From Notospermus geniculatus (Eukaryota; Nemertea; Pilidiophora; Heteronemertea; Lineidae), in the NCBI GenBank assembly GCA_002633025.1, contig NMRB01000070.1, forward strand, positions 695,731 to 759,730: DNA of 64,000 bases, written 5' to 3'. A program made the position numbers and the translations under genes. Positions within the stretch are counted from its first letter, which is position 1. Every line of letters starts with the position of its first letter. This document shows positions 1 to 12,359 of the stretch, in pieces. Below the pieces are notes generated by a model, which saw nothing but the letters and a program-made list of their open reading frames with translations, made no database searches and was not told the DNA's origin.

Positions 1-669
1 CATATGCATGAGGTCTTTGCTTCGAGGTAACCAATAGCCGGTGGCTTTGAAAGCCCTTGTATCTACCAACCGCTGATTTGATGGTTCTTGCCCAATCCTC
101 ACCGCCCGGGGCCGAATCCAACCAATCAACATGAAGAAAATTTCTTGAAGTATATGACGTATCAATGCATAATTAATAACCCAGGACTTAGTGTATGGGT
201 TATGTACATGTACATGTACATGTGCATAAGCCAAGGTGAAAGAAGTTCCCATTGCTGATATGCGTCTGAAGTTGTTAATCTTGTTACCATCATAGGAATA
301 TAAATTATTGAACCATGAAGCCAAAAAGTTCATGTTTTTCACCCAGAACCTTTTTATGGCATCTGGCACGTCGTCGGCCTATGATTTGATCAACACGCCT
401 GTGCAGCTCCTTAATACAAAATATCAGTACATGTACACCCCCAGTCGTCATCCGATGTTCGTTAGCAATGATTTGATCATAGCCGAATTTCAGAATGAAA
501 CTTCCATTCAATGAAGTATAAAGATATCGTTGATAATCAGATCGCATGACTGTAGCAAGCGATACAGCATGCAGTAAATGTGAACAACTGAGTTTTCCAC
601 ATAGGACGCAAAGGGACGTTACCATTTTATGGCGGTCATAGAAGGATATATCGTGCAACGTCTGAATAG

Positions 670-795
670 CGAGTTTTCGCAAATCCCCCGAAACGCCGAT
701 GCGAACGCCAAACCCATTGTTCGACGCCACGAAGAGAGCATCGAACAAAAGGATAGACGTTCGCGTTGGCGTTTATGAGGCTTTGCGAAAACTCT
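670..795. mobile_element. MITE, GAGTTTTCGC family, copy 1
   Basis: The ends are inverted copies of GAGTTTTCGCAAA, followed on both sides by related CCGAAACGCC-type sequence. A second member with the same terminal sequence lies at 43553-43678. No coding capacity is present, so this is a non-autonomous element. The superfamily is not assignable because no clear target duplication is visible. Confidence 0.75.
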
Positions 796-1118
796 CTATA
801 GTATTAAAAAAAGTCCATCGTCAAATTTTAATCTGGGGTCATAAGTTTTTGGTCACCTATGTCAACTATCGAGATAAATTCGGACAGATTTCCCTGGCAA
901 TTTCATTGGTTGAGCTCAAAAAGTGTGATAGCATCTATACGTAATTATGTACCCTTATGAATTTATTGTCATAGGCTCGCTCTTGATTCCAATTGAATGT
1001 AATCCGTATACATGTATATATTGTTTGGGGGCATTTGCAATGACACAGGAAATTTGCTGGGACTTCCTGACGTCACAACTGTAACTATTTTAAGTGAAAA
1101 ATGAAGGAAAGCACTTAC

Positions 1119-1170
1119 CATTCGCCAGTAATACAAATGCGAGACCGAGAGCCACTGGAGTCGCACCCAT
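1119..1170 (-). CDS. Possible first exon encoding a signal peptide
   Basis: On the minus strand an ATG in a good initiation context (ACCAATGGG) opens a short hydrophobic stretch, MGATPVALGLAFVLLAN, ending at a consensus donor (gtaagt). This resembles the signal-peptide exon of a secreted or membrane protein. I could not find a convincing second exon at lower coordinates, so the remainder may lie outside the window or the call may be wrong. No function is proposed. Confidence 0.25.
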
Positions 1171-2347
1171 TGGTCCCACCTTCCAAATACCAAAGCGTAC
1201 TCCTCCAATGCATTCGTCTTACTGCAGAAAGCTGATTAGGAAATTACACTACGTGCCAATTTCACCGGTGAACCATTTGCAAGTTCATAGCCTAATCACA
1301 CTAAATTGGATATTTTGGTGGGTTTTTGATGCAAGATCAATTTTTCACTGTAAAGTAGGCCACCGTGTCTGTGGAATAAGTATTATTGCGTCAGGTCTGA
1401 GTTCATTTGAATTAAACTCCGGCTGTACCATCTACTGCAACTTGGGACGATCCTGGTTTTGTCAATTTCATGAAGGTTGTGGGTTCCAGGTGGCCTACAC
1501 TTGCTGCTCATTGGTTAATATTGGTCAACGTCGAAAGCGTCCCTGGTTGTTGGTGGTAGGCATCAGGTTATTGAACCTACCTTATGGATGTCAAAATAGA
1601 GGATGTCCTCCTAAAGTAATCACCTTGTCAGTTTCCGAGATTGGAGTTAGGTTTTCCTGTCCTTCACATCACCGAGGTTATTTCCACGTGAAAAAAGAGA
1701 AAGAACTGTCGCCATGACCGTTTACATCTACTTGGTTTTTTCAACTTGTTTTTTATCAGAAGGAAGTTGTTATTCTGTTCAGCAATTTTGCAATGAAAGA
1801 ATAACTACCACAGCAATCAGTAATAACACTAACAGAGACAAATGTCTGTCATTACGGTCACCGATCACAGGGTTGCAACCAGGTGAATTAGAGACAACGT
1901 GATACTGCAGGCGCGGATCCTGGATTTTGGGCAGAGGGGGTCAGGGCTACTGAAGGCGGTCGTTGCAGGTGGGCGCCGAGGTACCCGCGCCGACGGGGGT
2001 CTGGGGGCCTCCGCCAGAAAATTTTGAAATCTAGGAGGCCGTAGACGCGATTACATGTATGGGGATGGGGAGCGCCAATTTCGCCCAAAATTCTGCAGAA
2101 AGAACATTTTTTTATCGGTCCTTGGCTGCTTCTACTAAATACAACCCTCTTTTACGTGTATGTACTTCTGTTATTCTGTACGTACATGTAATTAAACCTG
2201 CTCAGTGCGATTCAGAGACCAATGATTTACGGGTATACCTCGGGAGAATGTTCATATTTCTAGTTCTACAGGTTTTGTTCAGTCGAATGCTCTTTTGTGC
2301 CATATTTTTTCCTGGTTCAGAGGTCAATGAAAACAGCTGGTATGGGT

Positions 2348-2437
2348 GGCGTGTTCAATCAAAACGAGGCCACGCTGTTATTCAAGAAGAAAGGCGTGTT
2401 CAATCAAAACGAGGCCACGCTGTTATTCAAGAAGAAA
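2348..2437 (+). repeat. Two-copy 45-bp direct repeat
   Basis: Two adjacent copies of a 45-bp unit starting GGCGTGTTCAATC are present in unit A. The corresponding place in unit B (near 18826) has a single, partly different copy. This is a recent local duplication with no visible function. Confidence 0.9.
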
Positions 2438-2630
2438 CACCTGAGCCCAAAATCGGGGTTTTGCGTCCGGACTAGATCGCATGATATGACTCAATCATAA
2501 TCAAAACGTCTTTCGCACGGTGTAGCATCATCTTACTTCTACTCTGAGAACTTAATTCCATCAGAAACTGAGGCACCCAAGTGTTCTTGGCGAAATAGAA
2601 GGTGAGTTCTGGAGGCTGAGAGAGTATTAC

Positions 2631-2759
2631 GCTAGGGATACACCGAACTTCAAAGTCTTTGTTATTTTCCGCCGCACTGCACGCAAACAAAGGCCTTCAA
2701 AGCATAAATCGCGCGCGTTGCCCTGTCGCACGCGAATTCGCGTTCGGTGTATCCCTAGC
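2631..2759. mobile_element. MITE, GCTAGGGATACACCGAAC ends
   Basis: The termini GCTAGGGATACACCGAAC and its reverse complement bound a 129-bp segment. The segment is missing from the matching place in unit B (near 19020-19040), so it moved or was lost after the duplication. It has no coding capacity. Confidence 0.8.
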
Positions 2760-3733
2760 CTGACTCGATCAAGTCAGAGCCGGGTTTCTGTACTGCACAC
2801 TGTACATGCGATCGGTAGAGCAAAGTGAGATCTAGGCTAGGCTATAGGCTGTTGTCATTTCACTGCCATAGTATATAGAACTGTCAGAAACCGCATGTCG
2901 ATCGGACGGTAAATCTTACAGAGTCATTTTTTTGAAAAAAATGTATTTTCGATCTCGGCCTCCTGAGCGGCGGGCGGGATAAATCCATTCTGGCAGGTTT
3001 TTGGAGCGGCGGGCTCGCGAAAACCCCGAAAAAAAATAATATACTTTTTTTCATTTTCCAATTTTCACCTAGCGGCGGGCTCGCGGAACAAGGAATAGAA
3101 AAAGTGTGGCCTTAATCTCACCCCACAGGACGTGAATACAGTTCAGTTTTGTTGACTATTTGTTTGACCTGCTTGATTATCCCCATAAATTCTGAAACGA
3201 CTCGGTGCAAAATTTGAAAGGAGCATTCACGTTGAATATAACAGCAAAAAGCATTGAAAACCCTCATCGAAGATAAATATCGCAATATAATTGTCCAGCT
3301 TTTTCCGATTTGCATATAAAGTATCACTATTTTATGTGCACTGCACATGTAACGACTGATATATGAGAACTTCTAGTAGTATAGCGCGCCTGAAAATGAA
3401 TCATATAAATCACGCAGGCTTTTTATCGAAAGGTTTTCGTTTCCAGTTTAGTTCGCCAGGCTAATCTTCTATGAAATTTTGGTCAAAGTAAAGATAAAAG
3501 TGTTTAAATAGCGTTCTTTCAATTTCTGAGCTATCAAATTGTCCATCCTTTCCGGTAGGTGCTGTATTTTCGCAGACACATCGACATTTAATAACTAGAC
3601 CAATCTTGTCGAGTGGACTTTTGAATGGTGACTACTTTCGAACTGAGTTTGGCTCAACTTTTAACCAAATAGTTTACAGCAGAATTCAATTCTAGACTCT
3701 GATTATTATTACAAGTTAGCTTATAAGTTTATC

Positions 3734-3902
3734 CAGGGCCGTATTTAACTTTTTGGTCCAGGGGGGCAGAAGCCTCTCCAGGGGGGGCAGAAGACCTCTT
3801 TTTGCCGTTTTTTGCCCAAAATCCGCAAGAAAATCACGTTTTTTGGTTGGCTCAGGGGGGCAACTGCCCCCCTCGCCCCCCCCCCCTTTAAATACGGCCC
3901 TG
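3734..3902. mobile_element. MITE with CAGGGCCGTATTTAA ends, 5-bp target duplication
   Basis: Inverted ends CAGGGCCGTATTTAA bound 169 bp that are absent from unit B just upstream of the MS4A-like start. TTATC flanks both sides (3729-3733 and 3903-3907). The CAGGG-type end resembles hAT elements, but these usually make 8-bp duplications, so the superfamily stays open. The interior is rich in C and G runs. Confidence 0.75.
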
Positions 3903-3921
3903 TTATCACTTTTCTAGAATC

Positions 3922-6900
3922 ATGGCGGCTCCTCCTCAGCCAGAGGGACAGGTGTTTGTGATCGCCCATCAGCAGCCACCACAGCCAAACGTTGTTGTCG
4001 CCCAGGGCGGTCGCTTGCCTATCCCNTCGTACATTGCACGGGACGATTCCGTCTATTCCACACTTTACAGTAAGCCTTCTTCCCTGAGTTTTCCTTCTTA
4101 CTAGATGAGAGGAAAAGCCCGGTATTGCCGGCCACTTTTTTCTCGACAGCCGGCGCCACCATCGCCGTGCTCCACTCTCTCAACACCAGGGACTAACTGC
4201 TTTGTCGCCCGCTAGGTGGCTCTCTCTACGTCTGCAGTCAAAACACGAAGAGATCGCATAGGCCTGCCGGGCTGGCGCTGATCGATGTGGGAAACAGCCC
4301 CCAGTACCGAATACATGTGAATTCTCTCTTCAGTTAAAAGTTTTTGTTTTGATCCTGCCAGGATGTTCTAATAATGCATAAAACTCTGCATACAGGCAAA
4401 AGATTGGAAAAGATTGGAAACTTGTTGAGTTTGGTTTTTTTCAGGTTCCCAGATTTTTTCGTTGGGTTCGTTATCTTTTTCATAACGGGTATCTTGAGTA
4501 TCGTTGCCTTCGCATCCGAGGCTCATTCCACTTCTCTCGGCCTCTGCATCGCTGTGCTGGTGCTTGCCGTTTTCTCTCTGATAACAGCCATTGCTCAGGT
4601 AAGCTAGTCATTACATTTACATCCCCCTGTGAAACGCGTTTCAGAGGGGTCCGATTTGGAGAGCTGAGATGTTGACTTTGCGTAATATGTGTAATCCTAT
4701 TGTTTTCCTTCTCTGCCTGATTTATAACAAAATGGAAAATAGGCTGTTGCCTTGCCGGAAAGTTATGCATTTGAACAGAGAATTGTTTGTAATATCAAAA
4801 GGAAGTGGTTATTTGGCAAGCAAATGCTTGCCGAATTACAGAAATTTGGTCTTAGATGGCAAGCAGACAATAATGAATACTAATTAGACCCCATTAATTA
4901 TGCAAACAGAAGATGAAGATGGCGTCCTCCGACTCGCCGTCGCAGCCCTCGCCAAAAGGCATCGAAAAGTTGCGATTGGGAGTAGGCTATGCCTCCAACG
5001 AAGATTTTAAGACGGCATTGTTAAGGCATCGAACTGTTTATTTGCACAGTTACCTGCTGTGTATGCAGTAAGCGTATAGTCTTGGATGCACGTCGAGCTC
5101 ATTAATTATGCAGCGCTCCCAGAGCAGCTAGCAGGGCCGAAAATATCGGGTTTATTTGGCAAGCATGCTTGCCAACAGTTCCCTTTTTCGTCCTTATTTA
5201 GCAAGCATGCTTGCCATCTAATGCTGAAAAATGTCCCTATTTGGCAAGCATGTCACGCCCACTAATGAATGTTAATCAGGATATGTGCTTGCCATATTAT
5301 TCAGCACGTTCGGTTATTGAGCAAGCAAATACATGTAGAAGTGTCATAGAATGTAATGCCCCCGATATCAGATGCCCGCTTTTTTCGTTCAGGGGACATC
5401 TGGTAACAGAAGTTAACATAAGTTCTGTTTGTCAGCGCCCGGCTGATCCTTCCGTCAGAATCTATTGTTGTGGGGCATCTCATATCGGGGGGCATGACAT
5501 TCTACGACACCGGTATGCAAATTGTTTTGGAGGAAATTTTAACCTATCCAGATGCAAGCAAGGGCCAAAGGAGATCAGTGTGTGTGGGGGGGGCACAATT
5601 ACACAGAGTAAAAACTTGATGTTCATGTTGTACTTTTTGAGAGGCACGGCGCTGATTTTAAGCAGGCGGGGGCGATAAATATGAGTATTTTTATCTGCGG
5701 GACCCAAACAACAATATTCAAGTCAAATTCAAGTCAATGGCAACTACACCTATGAGCATTGCCTACTGAGGCCACCATCCGGCAGTCGTTTGTTGGCATC
5801 CTCGACTGTTCGGGTCAATTTCTGTACGAAAACACATAACGTTTCTTCTTGATATGCCTTTTCTGAGAGAACAAGAAACAAGAAAACAAGAGAAAAGGGG
5901 AAAAATAGAAAAAAAGAAAAATTAAGAGTGAGACCACGCGAGTTTCGAACCTCCGACCTTCAGGTTGTTGAGCCGACATCCTGTGCAATACGCTAATCAA
6001 CTGACTGCAGATGGGCGGAGGATATTTGTTACCTGGCTCAGGGCAATGCGTGTAACTCGACGTTTAAGCCAAACTTCGCGCACTGTTTGGCAAACCAGGC
6101 TAGATAAATGGACATTTTCTTCTGAAAATCGCTTGTTGGTGGCTCCCTACCGCAAGGCACCCTCCACCACACGCCACTGTCTCCCCTGCCAGCTGTTCTA
6201 AGAGCGCTGCATAATTAATGAGCTTAGACTACGCTTTTACTGCATACACAGCAGTTAGCTGTGCAAATAAACAGTTTGATGCCTTTAACGCCGTCTTAAT
6301 CTTCGTTGGAGGCATAGCCTGCTCCCAATCCCAACTTTTCTATGCCTTTTTGCGACGGCGGCGAAGGCTAGTCGGAGGACTCCATCTTCGTCTACTGTTT
6401 GCATAATTAATGGAGTCTAATTAGGCCTTAATTTTCATTGGTCCATACTGATCGGTGGTCATGAATATTCACTAATGTTTGCTTGCCATTTAATTTCTGT
6501 GTATTCGGCAAGCATTTGCTTGCCAAATAACCACTTCCAACAAATGAAAACGCTCATGAACACCCCATCTTGCACCATGGCTAAAGATAGAGACTGACCT
6601 CAAACCACTTCTAAATATAAATCCACTTCTAAATACAAATCCACGTGCTTCTCAAGCGTCACATCGAGACCAAACTAATTACACAAACCATCATATTCGT
6701 ATTTGCTCGTCCGCCCGTGAGCGGTAACTCCTGAACTGTTAACTGGATTGTCTCCATTTTTGTGTCAGAGGTGTATCTAATGAGGATACATGACATTATG
6801 AAAAGAGTTTTTGATTTGACCTACTTTTTACAGCCACAGAGGTCAAGTTCCAAATATAGCTGTTTTAGTGGCATGTTTCATGGCTATATATGGCCCTATT

Positions 6901-8367
6901 CTAACATGGTGTGATCATCTGTGTGTAGGCCTACTGTAGAGCAAATTTTTGTCCAATTGGAATGCAATTAGTGGTACTTACCAGGCAGCCGTCTTGGAAA
7001 ATCGACTTTGGCATATGTCATAAATTCTCAAGCTAGAATGTTTTGACCTTGAAATTTTGACCGTAATCATGACCCTGGAACTCACGGCCTGGAGTATTTT
7101 GATTTTACATTTGTCATTTGTTCTCCTGGTACGTTCACACAGGTGAGCACATGGTCCATCGACCATTTCATTTCAGGTCATAGCTACTATTGTCTGGTTT
7201 GCGAGGGTGCGTGGGCTTGGGGGCCTATTAATCATGTTTGTGGCCCCGATCGTGGTAGGTATCCAGAATTATTGAACCGGTATGGCTTTTGTAGGGGTTT
7301 ACCATGATGTAGCCTTCTGGCGATGTTGTTAAATAAAGTATGCTTTCGCTGCTTTAAGAGAGAAAAGAAATGTTAGCATGTACTGTCTATGATATTATGC
7401 ATTTAAAAATTGAACATGATTGTAGGCAAAGGCCTAGGCCGAAACGCACAACAGCCCGTGCCGTGTGTGGCGAGTCATGTCAGTTCAGGCAGCAGTTGAT
7501 CGAGTTGCCCAGCTGCTCTACAGCCAGCCCCTAGCGGAAGGATCGGGTACCAATCTAAGCGATTATGACACTGTCATAATCGCTTAGATTGGCACCACCA
7601 GTGACGTCACCGATTCAGCGCGCGGAATGGCTAAATTCGTTTTCGTGCAGTTTCGTCCCTGAGAATAATTTATGGCCCAGATGATGACGTCACATGTTCA
7701 TCGCCGATTACCCAAAAACGCTTCAAACTCGTAACTGGATCCAGTTTTGGACTAATTTTCACATCAGTTCGCCTCACACAATTATGATACACACCGATCC
7801 TGTACGGTTTGAACGCCCGTCTTACTCTTGTAAATTCAGTATCGGGTGACAAAGTTTCAGGCTGTCCAAGGCCAAAATCATGAAATGATTGCTGTGAAAC
7901 GCATACGTAATTAGCAAGCTTCGCTGATTCGCCGCTACGCGGCGGTTGGTTTTCTTGCGTCCAGTGAATTTTGATCACTATCTCCAAGTGACTGATGGGC
8001 ACCTTACTTTTCAAATTTATTGATTCCGTAAACTTCGTACTCGATCCTAGTCCCATAGGCTTGGTTTGGGAATGCTGTCGTTTGGTACCCAGTTTCCACT
8101 ATATTTTGTTGTAAGGAGACGGGATCGGATAAACTAATCCGTTGGTTTTGAGGTACAGACGCTAACGTCCACAGGCTAAACAAAGCTAGGCTTATGACGT
8201 ATCACATACATGTATGTACTTTGGTTTATTTTGTTTGCTTTCCTTCTTAATTGCAGGGTGTCATTGTTATTGTGGTAATCGGCTGCTCTAGCGACCTGAT
8301 TCACTTCTCCAACAAGGTTATCGCCCACCAGAAAGCAGCCGTTCAGCCGGCACCCCAGGGACCATGA
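3922..8367 (+). CDS. MS4A-like four-span membrane protein, copy A (gap in exon 1)
   Basis: This is a three-exon gene matching copy B exon for exon. Exon 1 starts at ATG 3922 (MAAPPQPEG, a proline/glutamine-rich cytoplasmic head) and is cut by the gap at 4026, losing the first membrane span that copy B shows. Exon 2 is 4445-4598 (spans 2 and 3; ITGILSIVAFAS motif). Exon 3 is 8257-8367 (span 4 and the tail ending QPAPQGP). Splice sites are consensus: ttcag and gtaagc around exon 2, ttgcag before exon 3. Exon 3 lacks 18 bp present in copy B, so span 4 is six residues shorter. Intron 2 carries a 1.7-kb transposon. The MS4A/CD20-like assignment rests on the W-x-G-x-x-FFITGILS pattern before span 2 and the overall topology. 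Partners or ligands cannot be inferred. Confidence 0.72.
4026..4026. other. Assembly gap inside MS4A-like exon 1 / intron 1
   Basis: A single N replaces about 170 bp that copy B has between its GGCGGT codons (near 21548) and intron 1 (near 21718). The rest of exon 1 and its donor site are missing here. Confidence 0.85.
5341..5511. mobile_element. Nested MITE with TGTCATAGAATGTAATGCCC ends
   Basis: The inverted ends (TGTC-TAGAATG-TAATGCCCCCGATATC and its complement) enclose about 170 bp inside the larger element 4801-6538. A related terminal sequence (GTAATG followed by CCCCC) is found in the nested element at 42797-42977. Confidence 0.65.
5815..6060 (-). mobile_element. tRNA-like SINE, minus strand
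   Basis: Read on the minus strand, a tRNA-like head carries an A-box-like GTCAGTTGATTAGCG and a B box GGAGGTTCGAAACTC, followed by a T/C-rich tail (complement of 5870-5925). The spacing of the two boxes fits an RNA polymerase III internal promoter. The tail and nested position argue against a working tRNA gene. Confidence 0.55.
7550..7592. repeat. 43-bp perfect palindrome
   Basis: Arms CCAATCTAAGCGATTATGACA and its exact complement are separated by one base. Outside them the symmetry continues with one mismatch (GGTAC and GCACC). It lies in intron 2 of the MS4A-like copy A and is absent from unit B. Confidence 0.85.
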
Positions 8368-8674
8368 TCCCATTAGCGGGCACGGGGCTGCACCAATGAC
8401 CAAATACAGAGTGTATATATTACAGACCTTTTAGTGTAGAGCAAGAAGGTCATCACATGGTATAAACTGCAGTTTCACATCTGCTATTTAGGCTCACGAG
8501 CCTTTTTGTAAAAAATAATGTAAATAACACGTAGGCCTATATATATACCCGAAAAGGAAAATGACTCGGAATTCAGTAAAAAGAGTGAAACCATCATCAG
8601 TGAGAGTTTGTGATGCTATTTATTTTATATTTATATTTATACGAACAACGCAGTACTGAGTTGTAGAATCCAGG

Positions 8675-8800
8675 CCTATCGCACAGAAAGGCCGATAGTA
8701 CTATCGCCGCCTATCGGCAGTTTGTTAACGCATTTCACCGCCGATCGGCACCGAAAGCACTGTCGGACTTTCTTCTGTACGGTTGGCCCAGTGGTCCAAG
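8675..8800. mobile_element. Short inverted-repeat element 3' of MS4A-like gene (both units)
   Basis: The outer sequence CGCACAGAAAG-CCGATA pairs imperfectly with TGTCGGACTTTCT-TGT, and the core carries CGCCTATCGGC and GCCGATCGGC. Unit B has the same structure at about 24178-24288 with a slightly better outer match. It predates the duplication. Confidence 0.55.
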
Positions 8801-9675
8801 CAAGAGGTAGTGAGATAGGTGAAGGTTCCAACGCCGGATTGTATTTGAATGATTGCTTGTCTATACCGTCACGCCCTCAAAACTTTTTGCTTTTTATAAT
8901 GTAAGGTGATAATTTGTTTCGTGTAGGTCCAACTAACAGTTGATGTGTATGTTTTTCTGCCGATTCCGTCCAAAACAATGCCTCGAGCATCCGATTGTAA
9001 CTTCTGTGATTGATTACCGACTTCTGTTTTTGAAATAAAAACTCAAACCCAAAGTTGGGGAATGGTTTGTTTTTCAATTCCGCGTTTATGTCGACAACAC
9101 TGGAGACCAAGGAAAGGTCGCTGTAGTCATGGAAATGTTTGACAAAGTTAAATGATGAATAGGAGCAGTCAGCCGCGCATATTGCCAACAGATGGCAGCA
9201 AAGTTCTAGCGGACCAATGTACAGGAAAATATACGTGATTGCTGCTCGATCAATAATGATGCTGGGTCCGCTATATGCATTGAATTGGGCCGTAGTGGCA
9301 CCTGCATTGGTCAACTCGCTGACAGCTCCTATTGGCTGTGCATCCGAAAGGAACTCCAGTATACATGCACCAATCTACGCAGCAGAGTGTTAGTCTGATA
9401 TCATGATGTATTTATTTGCTCTGTATGCACGGATTAAGTCAAAATACTGGATTTAAACAACAATGACTGGATGTGCGTATAAGGAACTTTTTTATTAACT
9501 GGAGACACAGCAGCTGTGCAAATACTAGGCCTAGTCCTAGCCAATATGAATTACATGTTCTATTAGCTGAGGTAATACTCTACGGTTTACATTCTGTTCG
9601 GGTCACAATCAGGCTACACAACGGCGACACTCGGTTACTCATCGGCAAACTAGGCGCATCGTGAGCTGTGTTATA

Positions 9676-11847
9676 ATGTCGAAGTTGTACATAATTCTCT
9701 TCCTGGGTAAGTTATTACCGTAACTTCTCTATTTTCTCATCAGCACCGGGCCAAGCCAAGCTTCAACTAGTTTATCTGCTTGTTCGGCATTTTGCGCCAT
9801 GATTTTAGAGGTGCATCCGAAAAAGGTTTGTACACCTAATGTTCTCTGGTATCAGGCTACTGCATGGACATGCCGGGTATGTTATGCGTTTGCCTGCCAC
9901 GGGCGATTGACAGCAATGACTTTAGGTCGATTGATTACAACAGATTTGATGTGACGTAACTGGTGGTCAAAAGACTTGAAGACAAGTCAGGTACTTCTTT
10001 AGATATGAAATTACTTAAACTTACATACTGAAATACGTTACTTCTTTAGCTACCGGTATAAAAGTACATTTTTACTTCTTTAGATATGACATACATTAGT
10101 AGGTCCACGTCTTTAGAATTGATAGCGCAGTAGGCTGCTTCTTTAGATATGGAAGAAGGCTAGAGTACTTCATATTATACATGTATGAAAATACAGGTAC
10201 TTCTTTAGATATGAAAGTACTTTGATACAGTATTCTTCAGATATGAAAGTAGGGTGTTTCTTCAGATGAACTTATACTTTTTTATATGAAAGTACAGTAC
10301 ATATCCTGCGTGTGTACACATTAATTCACTGTTCAGTATGCTGCATGTCATTGTTCCCGAGTTTCATCCTGACTGTGTTCCCTATATACCGGTACTTGTG
10401 ATGCATTGTCATAATTAACCAGCAATGGCATCACAATTGTGGACAATGACACATAAATCCGCAACAACGATTTTTTGTGGTGTCATAATTGACTAATATG
10501 CATACGGCCTAATTCTGCGAAGGTCAGTGAAGAGCCTTCTGTCAGAATTGTATAATTACGCGATGATTCGGGAATAGTTGTCATTTGGACTGATAGCTGT
10601 CCTTCGGGGTCAATCGTACCATCTTTTCAAAGGTCGATATGACCGTGGAGGAATAACTTGAGATTAATTCCTCCAAGATATGACGTAGTCTGTTGTTACA
10701 GCGTTATGTATCTCATCATTCCAGCTGCCACGTGTGTGATCCTGGTCGCCAGCAATGGTAAGCATTAACAAAATATCGCATGGGATTCATATCGCATAAA
10801 GGACTTGTTTATCGCGCGACCAATAACTATGAAAACGAGAGCAATTTCCTTCCAAACAGCTGAATGTGACAGAGTTGATTTTATAGTTGTTTATCACGTA
10901 CAATACATGTATTTCCATCATATAAAAGACAATGAACTGTTGGTAGCGCTTGGTGCCTGTGCGAGTTTCTCGCGAGAGTTGAGCGATCACCGTTTTTGGT
11001 ATTCTTTAGGGCTAGGTCCAGGAAAAACTGTACAGTGGGACCATGGGACAAGCTGGTAGTGCGTAATAAAAACACCCTGTAACATGTAAATGTGGGCTAT
11101 CAAGACATAATTTGGGGTAGGTTATTCAGAATTGGCTCCTTTAGATCGGAATATAGTAGTCTAAAACATACTAGGCCCGTTTTATTTTAGCCTGATATTT
11201 ACCGTTCCCGGCAGGGGTGTAAGGATACTGGTTTCAGGGCTGTGAAATGGCGGCGATTTCGTATGATATTTACATTGCCCGAGAAAATTGCCAATAAAAA
11301 GAGTTAGAATCATTGGAATTTAATGAAACTCAAATATGATATTCTCAACAAATGCCACTTGAGCCTGTGAAAATTTGAATGCGGCTCCTATGTGTAGTTT
11401 TTGAATTATTTGGCAAAATGTATGTACAGTCGATGTACAGGACGTGTACAGAAAATTTAATTGTGGACCTAGCCCTTTACGAACTATGCTGAGGCCAGTG
11501 ACACAAACGACTGCCCAAAGGTTGCTAATCTCGGTCACCTATGCAGCCACTGTTGCGAATCTGGGAATCGCAAAGCGATTTTTGTGTAGCAACACTGCGG
11601 AACAAAACGGCTTGCTGCGCGAGACTAATTAGTTGCGACTCGCGCGTGATAAACAAGAAAATCAGTTTCTCTGACCATCATCTGTTTCTCGACAGATTGT
11701 CCTACTGCCTGCAACTATCACAGGGACCCAGTTTGTGACGAACAGGGAAATATGTACAACAATCGCTGTTTGAAGGAGGTGGCTGATTGTGAGAGGGGCG
11801 AGACCATACCGGAGGCTCCGTGTGACTTTAGTAATTTGGGGCGTTAA
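9676..11847 (+). CDS. Secreted single-domain Kazal-type protease inhibitor, copy A (intact)
   Basis: Three exons, 9676-9706, 10725-10757 and 11696-11847, join in frame (216 nt, 71 residues). Exons 1 and 2 give a signal peptide (MSKLYIILFL then AATCVILVAS). Exon 3 gives a compact Kazal domain: six cysteines in order with the hallmark DPVCDEQGNMYNNRC and a following ADC, then a final APC. Kazal domains inhibit serine proteases through the loop just after the second cysteine (here CNYHRDPVC). The P1 residue is probably Tyr or His, but the exact register is uncertain. All four splice junctions are GT/AG and in phase 1. The product should act outside the cell or in the gut or mucus. Intron 1 contains a degenerate repeat. 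Copy B of the same gene is interrupted by a transposon. Confidence 0.82.
9985..10300 (+). repeat. Degenerate TTCTTTAGATATGAAAGTAC repeat in Kazal intron 1
   Basis: About seven imperfect copies of ACTTCTTTAGATATGAAAGT are spaced 30-60 bp apart. The same tract is kept in unit B (about 25320-25640). It is a diverged minisatellite with no evident function. Confidence 0.75.
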
Positions 11848-12359
11848 GGTTTGTGTTCATGGCTACATTTTTCCAACATTTGGAGTAAAGCTGCGTGTAC
11901 ACTCTACCAACATTTTCCCAAAAATCCGAGTAAAGCATGCGTGTACGCTGGCAACATTTTTGCCAGTGTAGGGCCTACACGGAGCTTTATCGACTTTGTC
12001 CCTGATCAGCAGTCTTTGGTAATGTAGAACTGAATTCTTTTACGTAACTCAACAAATTGAACGTTTCTGGCAATGCTCTTTATTCAATCTCCATATTGTC
12101 AGTGTCAAGGTTGTGTTTACTGATCGGCAAACTTCATTCTTTCCATAGGTCACCTCCATATTGAACAGCAGATGACTCCCTCAGGGCTAACGACTAGGCT
12201 ACGTACACAAGAACCTCATTGGATGCATACTCTTCATCCTAAATTCTGCAAACATTTGAAACAATGTCATTTTCGCAAATGTCAACATTATACGTAAAAT
12301 CTGATTCTTCGTCCGGATTTTTGATATTTTTAAATATTTTCTGGCCCTTGTGGCCACTC

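Larger units (their letters stand above)
1..1890. other. Left flank, no established gene
   Basis: This stretch precedes the tandem duplication. It holds one short inverted-repeat element (670-795) and a possible signal-peptide exon on the minus strand (1119-1170). Long open frames elsewhere, including one at 1094-1717 on the plus strand, have no recognisable domain. I see nothing else supportable here. Confidence 0.6.
4801..6538. mobile_element. 1.7-kb palindrome-module element in MS4A-like intron 2 (unit A only)
   Basis: The ends are long imperfect inverted repeats (about 200-300 bp) starting GGAAGTGGTTATTTGGCAAG. The arms contain the module TTATTTG, a palindrome built on GGCAAGC/GCTTGCC, then CGAATA or CAAATAA. 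Further copies of that palindrome are at 5155-5300. Nested inside are a 170-bp MITE (about 5341-5511) and a tRNA-like SINE on the minus strand. Unit B has no counterpart. No transposase frame is visible. It is related in plan to 13325-14270 and 19877-20994, but I could not define its target duplication. Confidence 0.8.

Noticed and set aside
1094-1717. 207-codon open frame on the plus strand
   Set aside because: There is no recognisable domain and the composition looks non-coding. A short minus-strand exon with a good donor overlaps its start instead.
4781-6540. CRISPR-like array of GGCAAGC palindromes
   Set aside because: The copies are irregularly spaced, lie inside an inverted-repeat transposon, and the genome is eukaryotic.
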